A DNA stretch of 64,000 nt from positions 248,001-312,000 of the forward strand of contig NZ_PDHO01000003.1 in NCBI RefSeq assembly GCF_002887815.1. Direction: 5' to 3'. The notes under the pieces were generated by a model. The model was not told the origin of the DNA and did no database searches. It saw only the letters and a list, made by a program, of their open reading frames with translations. Positions within the stretch are counted from its first letter, which is position 1; each line of letters starts with the position of its first letter. Shown here piece after piece: positions 1 to 8,041 of the stretch. The position numbers and the translations under genes were made by a program. This stretch comes from Mycobacterium sp. ENV421 (GTDB lineage Bacteria > Actinomycetota > Actinomycetes > Mycobacteriales > Mycobacteriaceae).

Positions 1-705
1 ATCTACCGGGGTGACTACGCGCACGATTTCATCGCCCACCAGCTCCGCGATCTCGGCGTCAGCACCTTCGGTGACCTTCGGCTCGACGACGACGAACTGC
101 CTCCGGAACAGCGCTATCGGCTGGTGGTGACCGCGGCCGACGTGACGACGGGCCAGTTGGTTCGCCTGCCGTGGGACTACCAGCGGCTCTACGGCCTGGA
201 CCCTGACGAACAACCGGTCGCCGATGCGGTGCGGGCGTCGATGTCGATTCCGTTCGTCTTCCGGCCGGTGACACTGACCAGCGCGACGGGCCGGGAATCA
301 ACCCTCGTCGACGGCGGGCTGCTGTCGAACTACCCGATCGACTCGCTGGACCGCTGCGACGGGAAGAGACCCCGGTGGCCGACGCTCGGGGTGACGCTGC
401 TGCCGGACCTGCCTGAGAACAACCACAAGGTGATCCCGGCGCTGGCCCCGCTGCGGCTGTTCGGCGGTCCGAGCCTCCTCGAGGACGTGATCACCACGAT
501 CCTCGTCGGGCGCGACCAGGCCTACCTCAACCTGCCCTGGGTCAGTGCCAGGACCATCCGGGTGGATGCGACCGGTGTCGGTGTACTCGATTTCGAGATC
601 AAGCAGCCGCAGATCGACGCCCTCTACACCGAGGGCTACGACGCGGCCACGTCGTTCCTGTCGACGTGGGACGAGCGCGCGTACCTCGAACGGTTCCGGT
701 CCTAG
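1..705 (+). CDS. Patatin-like phospholipase/acylhydrolase, 3' part (start lies left of the window)
   Basis: The reading frame is open from base 1 and ends with TAG at 703-705, leaving 234 residues. The patatin signature DGG is visible in LVDGGLLSNYP (catalytic Asp at about residue 104 of the visible part), preceded by the family segment VTAADVTTGQLV and ADAVRASMSIPFVF. Patatin-fold enzymes are Ser-Asp dyad lipid acyl hydrolases. The GXSXG nucleophile and oxyanion glycines would lie upstream of the window, so activity cannot be confirmed. It is followed after 10 bp by a WS/DGAT acyltransferase gene on the same strand, so the two may form a lipid-storage or remodelling unit; that link is inference. 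The substrate is unknown. Confidence 0.85.
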   Translation: MYRGDYAHDFIAHQLRDLGVSTFGDLRLDDDELPPEQRYRLVVTAADVTTGQLVRLPWDYQRLYGLDPDEQPVADAVRASMSIPFVFRPVTLTSATGRESTLVDGGLLSNYPIDSLDRCDGKRPRWPTLGVTLLPDLPENNHKVIPALAPLRLFGGPSLLEDVITTILVGRDQAYLNLPWVSARTIRVDATGVGVLDFEIKQPQIDALYTEGYDAATSFLSTWDERAYLERFRS

Positions 706-715
706 GCTGGCACGC

Positions 716-1993
716 GTGGGGCCCGATGACGCCGAAGCGCTCTCCGCTGATGACGCGCGCATTCTGCGCATGGAATCCGCGGCGATCACCGGCCACACGC
801 TGAAACTGATCGTTCTGGAGCCCGGTGCGGGAGCGCTCGACATCGACGAGTTGCGCGCCTCGGTGGCCGCGCGCCTGCCGAGTCAGCCGCGCGCCACTCA
901 CCGCGTGGACACCTCGGGACCCGATCCGCGATGGGTCCCTGCCCCCGACTTCGAGATCGCCGATCATGTCCGGCTTCGCACGGACAGCAACTGTGTCGGT
1001 CGGGAGGACCTGTGGCGCATCGTCAGCACGCTGATGGCAGAGCACCTCGATCGCAGCAGGCCGTTGTGGACCTTCGACGTCATCGGGCCACTGGCTGACG
1101 GTCGAGAAGCGATCGCAGCACGCATCCACCACGCGATGGCCGACGGCATCGCCGGCGTGCGGTTTCTGGAATCGGTGTTGTTCGATCCTCACCGCGACAG
1201 AGATGCGATGGGAAGGACTCCCGGACAACATGATTCACCCAGCGTGACGCCATTGAAAGAAGCCTGGCGAATGCCCTCGGCGCTGGTGCGCGAGCTGGGC
1301 CATCCCACAGGCGGTTCGCCGTTCGACCTATCCATCACCGTTGCGCGGGAGTTGGCCTTCTCGGTCGCTCCACTGGCCGAATCCAAGGCCATCGGCGCAT
1401 CGCGGCCCAACCCGGCAACCGTCAACGACGTCCTGCTGGCGGTCATCGCCGGTGGTCTGCGGCGCTGGTTGGGCGAATCCCGGGCGCGGGACCTGCGTGC
1501 CCAGATCCCGGTGAGTCTGCACCATCGCGGCGAAACCGGTCTGGGCAACCGCGACTCGTTCCTGAACATCGATCTGCCGCTGGCGGAAGCGGATTCGTTG
1601 GCCAGGCTGGACCGGATCAGCGCGCAGACGCGTGAGCGCAAGCGCCTCGATGACGCCGACGAGATGTACGACCTGTTCCATGTCCTGGGCTGCGTCCCGC
1701 ATCTGGAATCCGCGGTCCGCCGACTGGCCGGCAGCGCAGACGAATTCTGCCTGTCGATTTCCAACGTTCCCGGACCCCGCGACCCGGTTCACGTTGCGGG
1801 GCGCCGCGTTGCGCACCTCTTCTCGTCCTCGGAACCGGCCGCTCATCACGCGCTGCGGATTTCGGCGATCTCGTGTGCAGGCGACATGGGGATCGGGCTG
1901 TGTACCGATCCGAACGCGTTGCCCGACATCGCCGGGTTGGCGAGCCGCATCGACGCTGCCTACGAGCAATTGCGTGAAGCGGCTGGGATCTGA
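716..1993 (+). CDS. WS/DGAT-type O-acyltransferase (wax ester synthase/diacylglycerol acyltransferase family)
   Basis: The protein has 425 residues. The acyltransferase motif HHxxxDG is present as HHAMADG at residues 138-144, with the later family segments NDVLLAVIAGGLRRWL and SNVPGP. The family esterifies fatty alcohols or diacylglycerol with acyl-CoA to make wax esters or triacylglycerol at the membrane; mycobacteria carry many paralogues. I chose GTG at 716 because the sequence after it (LSADDARILRMES) matches the usual N terminus (LSxxDxxFLxxE), and a longer frame would run back into the patatin gene. It is somewhat shorter than the usual length of about 460 aa. Its 3' end overlaps the convergent LLM gene by 34 bp. 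The exact acceptor is unknown. Confidence 0.88.
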   Translation: MGPDDAEALSADDARILRMESAAITGHTLKLIVLEPGAGALDIDELRASVAARLPSQPRATHRVDTSGPDPRWVPAPDFEIADHVRLRTDSNCVGREDLWRIVSTLMAEHLDRSRPLWTFDVIGPLADGREAIAARIHHAMADGIAGVRFLESVLFDPHRDRDAMGRTPGQHDSPSVTPLKEAWRMPSALVRELGHPTGGSPFDLSITVARELAFSVAPLAESKAIGASRPNPATVNDVLLAVIAGGLRRWLGESRARDLRAQIPVSLHHRGETGLGNRDSFLNIDLPLAEADSLARLDRISAQTRERKRLDDADEMYDLFHVLGCVPHLESAVRRLAGSADEFCLSISNVPGPRDPVHVAGRRVAHLFSSSEPAAHHALRISAISCAGDMGIGLCTDPNALPDIAGLASRIDAAYEQLREAAGI

Positions 1994-3006
1994 CGGCAGG
2001 CGGCCAGCAGGGCGCTGAAGCGGTCGTCGTCGGCTTCATTGGCCGGTATCGGCAGGTTGATACCGTCGCACAGGCCCGAATACCACTGGGCGAGCACGTC
2101 GGGAATCTCCTCGTAGGTGCCCTGCGGTACCAGCCGCTCCACCACCTCATCGGTGAGAATGCTTGGCAGAGTCTCCCATTCGTTACGTTGTGCCATCGCG
2201 GAGAGGGCGGCGCCGACGTCGGCCAGGCCGAAGTCCTCCAGCTGCCTGCGGTAGGCCGGCGTGCTGTAGAGGAAGGCCAGCTCCGAACGTCGTTGGACGC
2301 GCAGCGCGTCGACGGCATCGCGGGTGCCGGCAGTCATGACGTGTGGGTTCGCGACGACGGCAAGGTCGGCCAGGTTTCGACCGGCCCGCGCCGCGCCCTC
2401 GGCAAGCGCGGGAAGGGTGCGCGATCGCAGCACCGCGGGGTGTGAGTTCGTCGGATGGCACACGAAGCCGTCCGCCAATTCCCCTGCCATTGCGCACATT
2501 TTGGTGTTCACCGCGCCGGTCCAGATCTCGGGCGCGGGGTGTTCGAGCGGCCCCGGGTTGAAGTAGGGCTGCAGACGTTCGAATCGGTAGTGCGGCCCCA
2601 CGTAATCCAGCTTGGCGCCGGTCTGGAACGAGGTGAAGATCGCTCGGAGCGAGCGGATGTAGTCGGCGAGGCGGGCAACCGGCTCGGACCACTGCGCCGA
2701 GAACCGGCCGACGATGTTGCCGCGCACCTGCGAGGCGATGCCGAGCTGAAACCGGCCGCCGGAGAACTTCGACAGATCCCAGGCCGCGTAGGCGGTGATC
2801 ATCGGGCTGCGCGGAAAGGCGAGCGCCATGCTGGTCCGTACCGTCACGCGCTCGGTGTGCTGCAGCGCCAGAGCGGCGACGGTGAAGGGGTCGTGGATGG
2901 TTTCCGAGATGTGCACGACGTCGAACCCGAGCCGTTCCGCACGGGCCGCCCACGGGCCGATCTCCCCGGGGCCCATCGCCGCGGGGGCGGAGGTGACCAA
3001 GTGCAC
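1960..3006 (-). CDS. LLM-class F420-dependent oxidoreductase (TIGR03617-like)
   Basis: A 348-residue luciferase-like monooxygenase fold protein starting with GTG at 3006 (MHLVTSAPAAMGPGE). Family features are ERLGFDVVHISETIHDPF near the N terminus, VTVRTSMALAFPRSP, GRFQLGIASQVRGNIVGRF, and a C-terminal segment with DVLAQWYSGLCDG. Many mycobacterial members use the deazaflavin F420H2 rather than FMN to reduce or oxidise small hydrophobic substrates; the substrate here is unknown. The gene converges on the WS/DGAT gene, overlapping it by 34 bp, and diverges from the small secreted-protein gene at 3160. Cofactor preference is inferred from the family, not from a residue I can point to. Confidence 0.85.
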   Translation of the reverse strand: MHLVTSAPAAMGPGEIGPWAARAERLGFDVVHISETIHDPFTVAALALQHTERVTVRTSMALAFPRSPMITAYAAWDLSKFSGGRFQLGIASQVRGNIVGRFSAQWSEPVARLADYIRSLRAIFTSFQTGAKLDYVGPHYRFERLQPYFNPGPLEHPAPEIWTGAVNTKMCAMAGELADGFVCHPTNSHPAVLRSRTLPALAEGAARAGRNLADLAVVANPHVMTAGTRDAVDALRVQRRSELAFLYSTPAYRRQLEDFGLADVGAALSAMAQRNEWETLPSILTDEVVERLVPQGTYEEIPDVLAQWYSGLCDGINLPIPANEADDDRFSALLAACRQIPAASRNCS

Positions 3007-3159
3007 CGCGTCAGCGTACTGACCGGTGTCCCCCGATCGGTGGACCCCGGTTTCACCCGGGCTTTGCGCTGGTCAGCCGACAGACATCTGGATTGTCGTG
3101 CGCGATTCTTGTCTTACCCGGCAAACCGGGTGAAGCACGAACAGAACGAGCACGACATC

Positions 3160-3402
3160 ATGACCATCACGACCACCAACACCTCGACCACGATCTGGTT
3201 CAAGCGCGTCGCCGCAGGCGCGATCCTGGCCACCGGCTCCGCGCTGGTCGCCCTGGGCGCGGCACCTGCGAGCTTCGCGGACGCAGGCGGCCCCAACATG
3301 AGCCACCCGACGCCGCACCCGGCGTTCCCGCACCAGACCAATCAGCCCCAGCCGGGGACCTCGATCCATCACCACCACCAGTGGAATCGCCATCGCGGCT
3401 GA
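3160..3402 (+). CDS. Small secreted protein with histidine-rich tail (hypothetical)
   Basis: An 80-residue protein from ATG 3160, with a Thr-rich N-terminal stretch, one basic residue pair (FKR), a hydrophobic core (VAAGAILATGSALVALGAA) and a signal-peptidase-like site near APASFADAGG. The mature part is short (about 45 aa) and rich in Pro and His, with HHHH near the end. An in-frame GTG at 3130 could add ten residues. The layout of signal peptide plus short mature chain is common among exported mycobacterial proteins of unknown role; the His-rich tail could bind metal, but that is a guess. A strong hairpin lies just downstream. Confidence 0.72.
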   Translation: MTITTTNTSTTIWFKRVAAGAILATGSALVALGAAPASFADAGGPNMSHPTPHPAFPHQTNQPQPGTSIHHHHQWNRHRG

Positions 3403-3424
3403 CGAGCCGGGCGCACCACGAAAT

Positions 3425-3467
3425 AGTTCGGGTGCGAGAAGTTCTCAGCACTTCTCGCACCCGAACT
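3425..3467. terminator. Bidirectional intrinsic-type terminator between convergent genes
   Basis: A perfect inverted repeat: 17-bp arms at 3426-3442 and 3450-3466, extended by an outer A-T pair, with a 7-nt loop. It is followed by TTTT on the + strand. It lies 23 bp after the stop of the small secreted-protein gene and 16 bp before the stop of the convergent acyl-CoA dehydrogenase gene, where a two-way terminator is expected. T-run terminators are uncommon in mycobacteria, so this is a clear example. Confidence 0.85.
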
Positions 3468-3482
3468 TTTCGTATCTGGGCC

Positions 3483-4631
3483 TCAGGCAGGCAGGCCGTC
3501 GGCCACCCTGGTCGCGTCCTCGGCACTGGCCTGGTCCAGCACCATGTCGGCGATCCTCGCCCGGTGCTGTTCGGCATTGCCGAGCAGCGCAGCAACAGTG
3601 GCTGCGCGCTTGAAGTACAAGTGCGCCTGGTGCTCCCAGGTGAAGCCGATCCCGCCGTGCACCTGGATGGTGTCGGCGGCGACACGGCTGAGCGCGGCCG
3701 ACGCCGCGGCCTGAGCGATGCTGCTCGCCAGCGCCGGATCATCGGAGCCGTCGCTCAACGCCCACACCGCGTGGTAGGCGGCCGAGCGGGCATGCTCGAC
3801 GTCGACGAGCATGTCGGCCAGCTTGTGCTTGATCGCCTGGAATGAGCCGATCTGGCGGCCGAACTGCAGACGGGACTTGGCGTATTCGACCGACAGATCC
3901 AGCAGGTGCTGTGCGGCGCCGACCTGCTCGACTGCCAGCAGAGCCGAACCGACCTGCAGTGCGTGAGTGATCACCCGCTCGGCATCCTCTGGGCCGGCCA
4001 ACAGCCGGGCGGGCGAGTCGGAGAAGGTGATGTTGGCCTGCGGCCGAGTCAGATCCAGGGTCGACAACGGGGTGCGCTGAACGTCTTGTGCGTCCACTGC
4101 GTACAGCCCGACGCCGTCGGAACCCGTTGCCGCGACCAGGATTACGTCGGCGGCGGCACCGTCGACGACCCGCTTGACGGTGCCGGAGACGGTGTCACCG
4201 GCGGCTGTCACGGGCACCGTGGCGGGATCGAACGCACCTGCCTTGTCGGCGACGGCGAAGGCCGCGGTGGCGGTGCCCTCCACCAAATGGGCCAGCAGCT
4301 CGTCGCGTGCCGGACCGCTCGAACTGGCGACCAGCGCGGGGACGGCGAGGTAGACGGTGCCGAACAGCGGCCCGCAGGCCAGCGTCGCGCCGAATTCCTC
4401 GACGGCGACAGCCTGATCGACCAGCGAACCGCCGACACCGCCGTCGTCCTCGGGAACCGAGAGCCCGAGCACGCCGAGCTCGGCGCCCAGCCGGTTCCAC
4501 ACCTTGGCGTCGAAGGGCACCTCGGACTCCATCAACCGGCGCACGGTCGATTCGTCGAAGTTGTCGGCGCAGAACTTGCGCACCGCTGCGCGCAGCTGCT
4601 GCTGTTCCTCGGTGAACGAAAATTCAGCCAC
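3483..4631 (-). CDS. Acyl-CoA dehydrogenase family protein, probable non-catalytic partner subunit
   Basis: A 382-residue acyl-CoA dehydrogenase (FadE) homologue: N-terminal helical domain from FSFTEEQQQLRAAV, central beta domain, and C-terminal helices with the ACAD signature region (QFGRQIGSFQAIKHKLADM and IQVHGGIGFTWEHQ). The C terminus ends soon after LLGNAEQHRARIAD and lacks the EGxTE segment that supplies the catalytic glutamate in the neighbouring paralogue. In mycobacteria, adjacent ACAD genes often encode alpha2beta2 heterotetramers in which one subunit is catalytic. The GTG start at 4631 overlaps the stop of the upstream ACAD gene by 8 bp, so translation is coupled. A KstR-like box upstream of the operon suggests steroid side-chain or ring beta-oxidation. 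Confidence 0.87.
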   Translation of the reverse strand: MAEFSFTEEQQQLRAAVRKFCADNFDESTVRRLMESEVPFDAKVWNRLGAELGVLGLSVPEDDGGVGGSLVDQAVAVEEFGATLACGPLFGTVYLAVPALVASSSGPARDELLAHLVEGTATAAFAVADKAGAFDPATVPVTAAGDTVSGTVKRVVDGAAADVILVAATGSDGVGLYAVDAQDVQRTPLSTLDLTRPQANITFSDSPARLLAGPEDAERVITHALQVGSALLAVEQVGAAQHLLDLSVEYAKSRLQFGRQIGSFQAIKHKLADMLVDVEHARSAAYHAVWALSDGSDDPALASSIAQAAASAALSRVAADTIQVHGGIGFTWEHQAHLYFKRAATVAALLGNAEQHRARIADMVLDQASAEDATRVADGLPA

Positions 4632-5820
4632 GGGGGATCTCCTTCCAGGGCATGCCGGCGTCGGCACGCAGATCACCGGGCAGGCCCAGGACCCGCTCGC
4701 CGAGGATGTTGCGCATCACCTCGGTGGTGCCGCCCTCGATGGTGTTGGCGCGGCTGCGCAGGAAGCGCTGCTGGATCGGCCCGCGCCAGTCGCCCGCGTC
4801 ACCGGCGTCATCGGCCAATGCGTAGCGGTCGTAGAGGATGCCTTCGGGGCCAAGGAGATCCATGCACCATTCGTAGATGTGCTGATTGAGCAAGGCGCCC
4901 ACCAGCTTGCCGATCGAAGCCTCCGGGCCCGGGCCGCCCGCGGTGGCCGAGGCGCGGGAGCGCTCGGAGGTCAGTCGCTGGGCTTCGGACCGTAACCACA
5001 ACTGCGACAACCGGTCTCGTAGCACCGGGGTCTGCAGGTCGGGACGTGATGCCCACAGTGCGGTGGCCTCTTTGATGGTGCCGCTGCCGCGGCGGCTGCC
5101 GCTGGCGCCCAGGGCGCTGCGCTCGTTCATCAGGGTGGTCATCGCGACGTTCCAGCCGTTGCCGACCGCGCCGAGGCGGTGGCTGTCGGGGATGCGGGCG
5201 TCGGTCATATAGACCTCGTTGAACTCCGCCTGCCCGGTCATCTGGCGCAGCGGACGGGTCTCCACGCCGGGGGCGTGCATGTCGAGCACGAAATAGGTCA
5301 GGCCCTTGTGCTTGGCGATGTCGGGATTGGTCCGGGCCAGCAGCAGACCCCACCGCGCGCGGTGCGCCAGACTGGTCCACACCTTCTGGCCGTTGATCAC
5401 CCACTCGTCGCCGTCGGGCACCGCGGTCGTGGCCAGGCCGGCCAGGTCGGAGCCGGCACCCGGCTCTGAGAACAGCTGGCACCAGATGTCTTCGGTGGTG
5501 GCCAGCGGCCGCAGCAGCGCTTTCTTGAGGTCGTCGGACTGGGCGTGTTCGCGCACGGTCGGCGCGGCCATGCCGTAGCCCATCGGGTTGAGGCCCAGCG
5601 GCACCGGGCCGCCGGCGCCCTGCAGGACCCGGTCGGCGACTGCCTGCAGGCCGCGCGACAGGCCGAGCCCGCCGAGACCTTCAGGGAAGTGCACCCAGGA
5701 CAGGCCGGCGTCGTAACAGGCGCCGAGGAATTCCGGAATCGGGACTTTCTTCGGGTCGTGGTCTGCTACGACCCGCCGGGCCAGGTCTTCGACCCGCTCG
5801 GCATCAGCGACGGTGCTCAT
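4624..5820 (-). CDS. Acyl-CoA dehydrogenase, catalytic subunit
   Basis: A 398-residue FAD-dependent acyl-CoA dehydrogenase introducing an alpha,beta double bond into an acyl-CoA. It has the flavin-domain signature CQLFSEPGAGSDLAGL, the WVINGQKVWTSLAH segment, and the C-terminal TIEGGTTEVMRNILGERVLGLP carrying the likely catalytic Glu. ATG 5820 (MSTVADAERVED) was chosen over in-frame upstream codons because the added sequence would run through the promoter region. It is the first gene of a two-gene operon with the partner subunit at 3483-4631, and diverges from the DUF1295 gene across a KstR-like operator. The true substrate is unknown; steroid-derived acyl-CoA is the inference. Confidence 0.9.
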   Translation of the reverse strand: MSTVADAERVEDLARRVVADHDPKKVPIPEFLGACYDAGLSWVHFPEGLGGLGLSRGLQAVADRVLQGAGGPVPLGLNPMGYGMAAPTVREHAQSDDLKKALLRPLATTEDIWCQLFSEPGAGSDLAGLATTAVPDGDEWVINGQKVWTSLAHRARWGLLLARTNPDIAKHKGLTYFVLDMHAPGVETRPLRQMTGQAEFNEVYMTDARIPDSHRLGAVGNGWNVAMTTLMNERSALGASGSRRGSGTIKEATALWASRPDLQTPVLRDRLSQLWLRSEAQRLTSERSRASATAGGPGPEASIGKLVGALLNQHIYEWCMDLLGPEGILYDRYALADDAGDAGDWRGPIQQRFLRSRANTIEGGTTEVMRNILGERVLGLPGDLRADAGMPWKEIPRG

Positions 5821-5909
5821 TCCGACACGATAAGGAACCCAGTGCAGGCCGTTGTTGGCAGGTGTCAAGTTTGGGGTCCGGACGTGGGATCGCGGACTCG
5901 CCAGGCAAC

Positions 5910-5923
5910 TAGAACGTGTTACA
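5910..5923. promoter_or_regulatory. KstR-type operator (TnnAACnnGTTnnA) between divergent genes
   Basis: The 14 bases TAGAACGTGTTACA match every fixed position of the palindromic motif published for KstR, the TetR-family repressor of the mycobacterial cholesterol regulon. It is 89 bp upstream of the acyl-CoA dehydrogenase start and 25 bp upstream of the DUF1295 start, so it could control both directions. Confidence 0.72.
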
Positions 5924-5948
5924 GTTCGGCCGCGGTAGGAGGCTGGAA

Positions 5949-6854
5949 ATGGTGGACCGAAGCAAAGCAAAATCGCTGTGGTTGGTCACTGCGGCCTACG
6001 TCGTCGCGGTCGCGGCCGGCGCGGGCTGGCTGTTGTATGGCCCGTCGGCGACCGGGCGGTTGTGGCTAGATGCGTTCATCGCCGACGTCATCGCCACCCT
6101 GGTGGTGTTCGTCTTCAGCCGGGCGTATCGCAACTCCAGTTTCTACGACGCGTTCTGGAGCGTGATCCCGCCGCTGCTGCTGATCTACTGGTGGGCCGCC
6201 GGGCCGCTCGGCCTGGATTCGGTGCGGTGCTGGCTGGTCGCGATCGTCGTCATGTACTGGGCGATCCGCTTGACCGGCAACTGGGTGTACAGCTTCCCCG
6301 GCCTGCACCACGAGGACTGGCGGTACCCGCAGCTGCGCGCCGGCGCGGGCCGGTGGGAATTCCTGGCCGACCTCTTCGGTATCCACCTGATCCCGACCGT
6401 TCAGGTTTTCCTGGGCGTGCTGCCCGTCTACGTCGCGGTCACCCGGCCCGGTGAGGGCGTCATCTGGCTGACCTGGGTCGCATTCGCGGTGGGCATCGGT
6501 GCGGTGACTCTCGAGCTGGTGGCCGATACCCAGATGCACCGCTTCGTCCGCGACAAGAAGCCCGGCGCGGTGATGGACCGCGGGTTGTGGGCCTGGTCGC
6601 GGCACCCGAACTATCTCGGCGAGATCGGCTTCTGGTTCGCGATGGCGTTGTTCGGCGTCGCCGCCGCGCCCGCCGACGCCTGGTGGCTGTTCGTGGGGGT
6701 GGTGGCCATGGTCGCGATGTTCCTCGGCGCCAGCATCCCGATGATGGAGAAGCGCAGTCTGGCTCGCCGCCCGCAGTACCAGGGCGTCATCGACCGAGTG
6801 CCCATGCTCATTCCCCGCCCGCCCCGAAAGGCCAGCGTAGGAGGAGATGTATGA
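5949..6854 (+). CDS. DUF1295 membrane protein (steroid 5-alpha-reductase C-terminal fold)
   Basis: A 301-residue integral membrane protein with about seven hydrophobic segments. The C-terminal part holds the family signature DRGLWAWSRHPNYLGE followed by FWFAMALFG, as in DUF1295 and steroid 5-alpha-reductase-related proteins, which bind NADPH through this region. ATG 5949 sits 6 bp after a strong AGGAGG at 5937-5942. Its stop overlaps the ATG of the FAD-dependent oxidoreductase gene (ATGA), so the two are co-translated. Position downstream of a KstR-type box suggests a role with steroids or other polycyclic substrates, which fits the fold, but the reaction is not established. Confidence 0.85.
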   Translation: MVDRSKAKSLWLVTAAYVVAVAAGAGWLLYGPSATGRLWLDAFIADVIATLVVFVFSRAYRNSSFYDAFWSVIPPLLLIYWWAAGPLGLDSVRCWLVAIVVMYWAIRLTGNWVYSFPGLHHEDWRYPQLRAGAGRWEFLADLFGIHLIPTVQVFLGVLPVYVAVTRPGEGVIWLTWVAFAVGIGAVTLELVADTQMHRFVRDKKPGAVMDRGLWAWSRHPNYLGEIGFWFAMALFGVAAAPADAWWLFVGVVAMVAMFLGASIPMMEKRSLARRPQYQGVIDRVPMLIPRPPRKASVGGDV

Positions 6855-7978
6855 GCCGCAAGCCCCGCGTCGTGATCGCCGGCTTGGGTGACAGTGGGCT
6901 GCTCACCGCGATCAAGCTGGCCCGTCACGCCGACGTCGTCGGCATCTCGGTCAAGCCGGCCCTGGTCAGCGGTCAGGAGCTCGGGCTGCGGCTGGCCCGG
7001 CCGAAGGACTGGGCCCGCGACAACTGGATCCCGTTCGACAAGTACCGCGGCCTGGACGGGGTGCGCACCGTGCAGGCCACGCTGACCGGTCTGGATCTGG
7101 AGAACCGCACCGTGCTGGGGAGCGCGCCGGACGGCTCACCGGTCACCGAAACCTATGACGTGCTCGTGATCTCGACCGGAGTGCGCAACGGCTTCTGGCG
7201 CCAACCGACGCTGCAGACCCCCGAGCAGATCGCCGCGGATCTGACCGCCACACACGAGCGGCTGGCCGCCGCCGAGTCGGTGATGATCATCGGGGGCGGC
7301 GCCGCGGCGGTCAGTGCGGCCGCCAACGTCGCCACCGCATGGCCGGGCAAGAAGGTGGACCTGTACTTCCCGGGTGAACGCGCACTCACCGAGCATCACC
7401 ACCGGGCCTGGGAACGGTTGCACGCCAAGTTGATCGGTTTGGGTGTTGGCGTGCATCCGGGACACCGCGCGGTGCTTCCCGACGGGTTCGACGGTGACGA
7501 GATCACCGACGGAGCGGTGCAGTGGAGCACCGGGCAGCCGGAGTCGAAGGCCGACGCGGTCCTGTGGGCGATCGGACGGGTCAAGCCCAACACCGGCTGG
7601 CTGCCGCCGGAGCTGCTCGACGAGCAGGGCTTCGTCAAGGTCACCCCGGAGTTGCAGCTGTGCGGTCACCACCACATGTTCGCGATCGGGGACGTGGCCG
7701 CCACCGATCCGCTGCGCGCCTCGGCTCGCGCGCGGGCCGACTCGCTGCTGGCGCACAACATCCGCGCGACCCTGACCGACCGGCCGTTGAAGAAGTACCG
7801 CGCACCGCGGCGCCGGTGGGGTTCGATCGTGGGGATCCAGGCCGACGGGCTCGAAGTGTTCGCCCCCAACGGCACCGCCTACCGCTTCCCGGCCTGGTCG
7901 ATCGACCGGGTGCTGATGCCGTGGATCGTGCGCCGCGGCATTTACAAAGGGGTCCGACGGAATCAGCCGCTGAGCTGA
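6851..7978 (+). CDS. FAD-dependent pyridine-nucleotide-type oxidoreductase (NDH-2/AIF-like)
   Basis: A 375-residue two-dinucleotide-domain flavoprotein. The N-terminal FAD motif is VVIAGLGDSGLLTAI, the second GxGxxx motif MIIGGGAAAVSAAANVA (NAD(P)H domain) lies near residue 145, and the late FAD-binding segment is MFAIGDVAATDPL. This is the layout of type II NADH dehydrogenases and apoptosis-inducing-factor-like reductases. No redox-active CxxxxC disulphide is seen, so it is not a classical disulphide reductase. An AGGAGA ribosome site precedes ATG 6851. Coupling to the DUF1295 gene suggests it may feed electrons to that membrane enzyme; this is inference. Confidence 0.85.
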   Translation: MSRKPRVVIAGLGDSGLLTAIKLARHADVVGISVKPALVSGQELGLRLARPKDWARDNWIPFDKYRGLDGVRTVQATLTGLDLENRTVLGSAPDGSPVTETYDVLVISTGVRNGFWRQPTLQTPEQIAADLTATHERLAAAESVMIIGGGAAAVSAAANVATAWPGKKVDLYFPGERALTEHHHRAWERLHAKLIGLGVGVHPGHRAVLPDGFDGDEITDGAVQWSTGQPESKADAVLWAIGRVKPNTGWLPPELLDEQGFVKVTPELQLCGHHHMFAIGDVAATDPLRASARARADSLLAHNIRATLTDRPLKKYRAPRRRWGSIVGIQADGLEVFAPNGTAYRFPAWSIDRVLMPWIVRRGIYKGVRRNQPLS

Positions 7979-8041
7979 ACGGCCTGGTAAACGGTCCACG
8001 GCCGAACTGACAGCGCACGGATCGACGGTAGGCTCATCAAA

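Noticed and set aside
2455..3159. Long in-frame extension upstream of the small secreted protein
   Set aside because: It lies wholly antisense to the LLM oxidoreductase gene, and its codon-position composition is that of a shadow. The signal-peptide protein starts at ATG 3160 (or GTG 3130).
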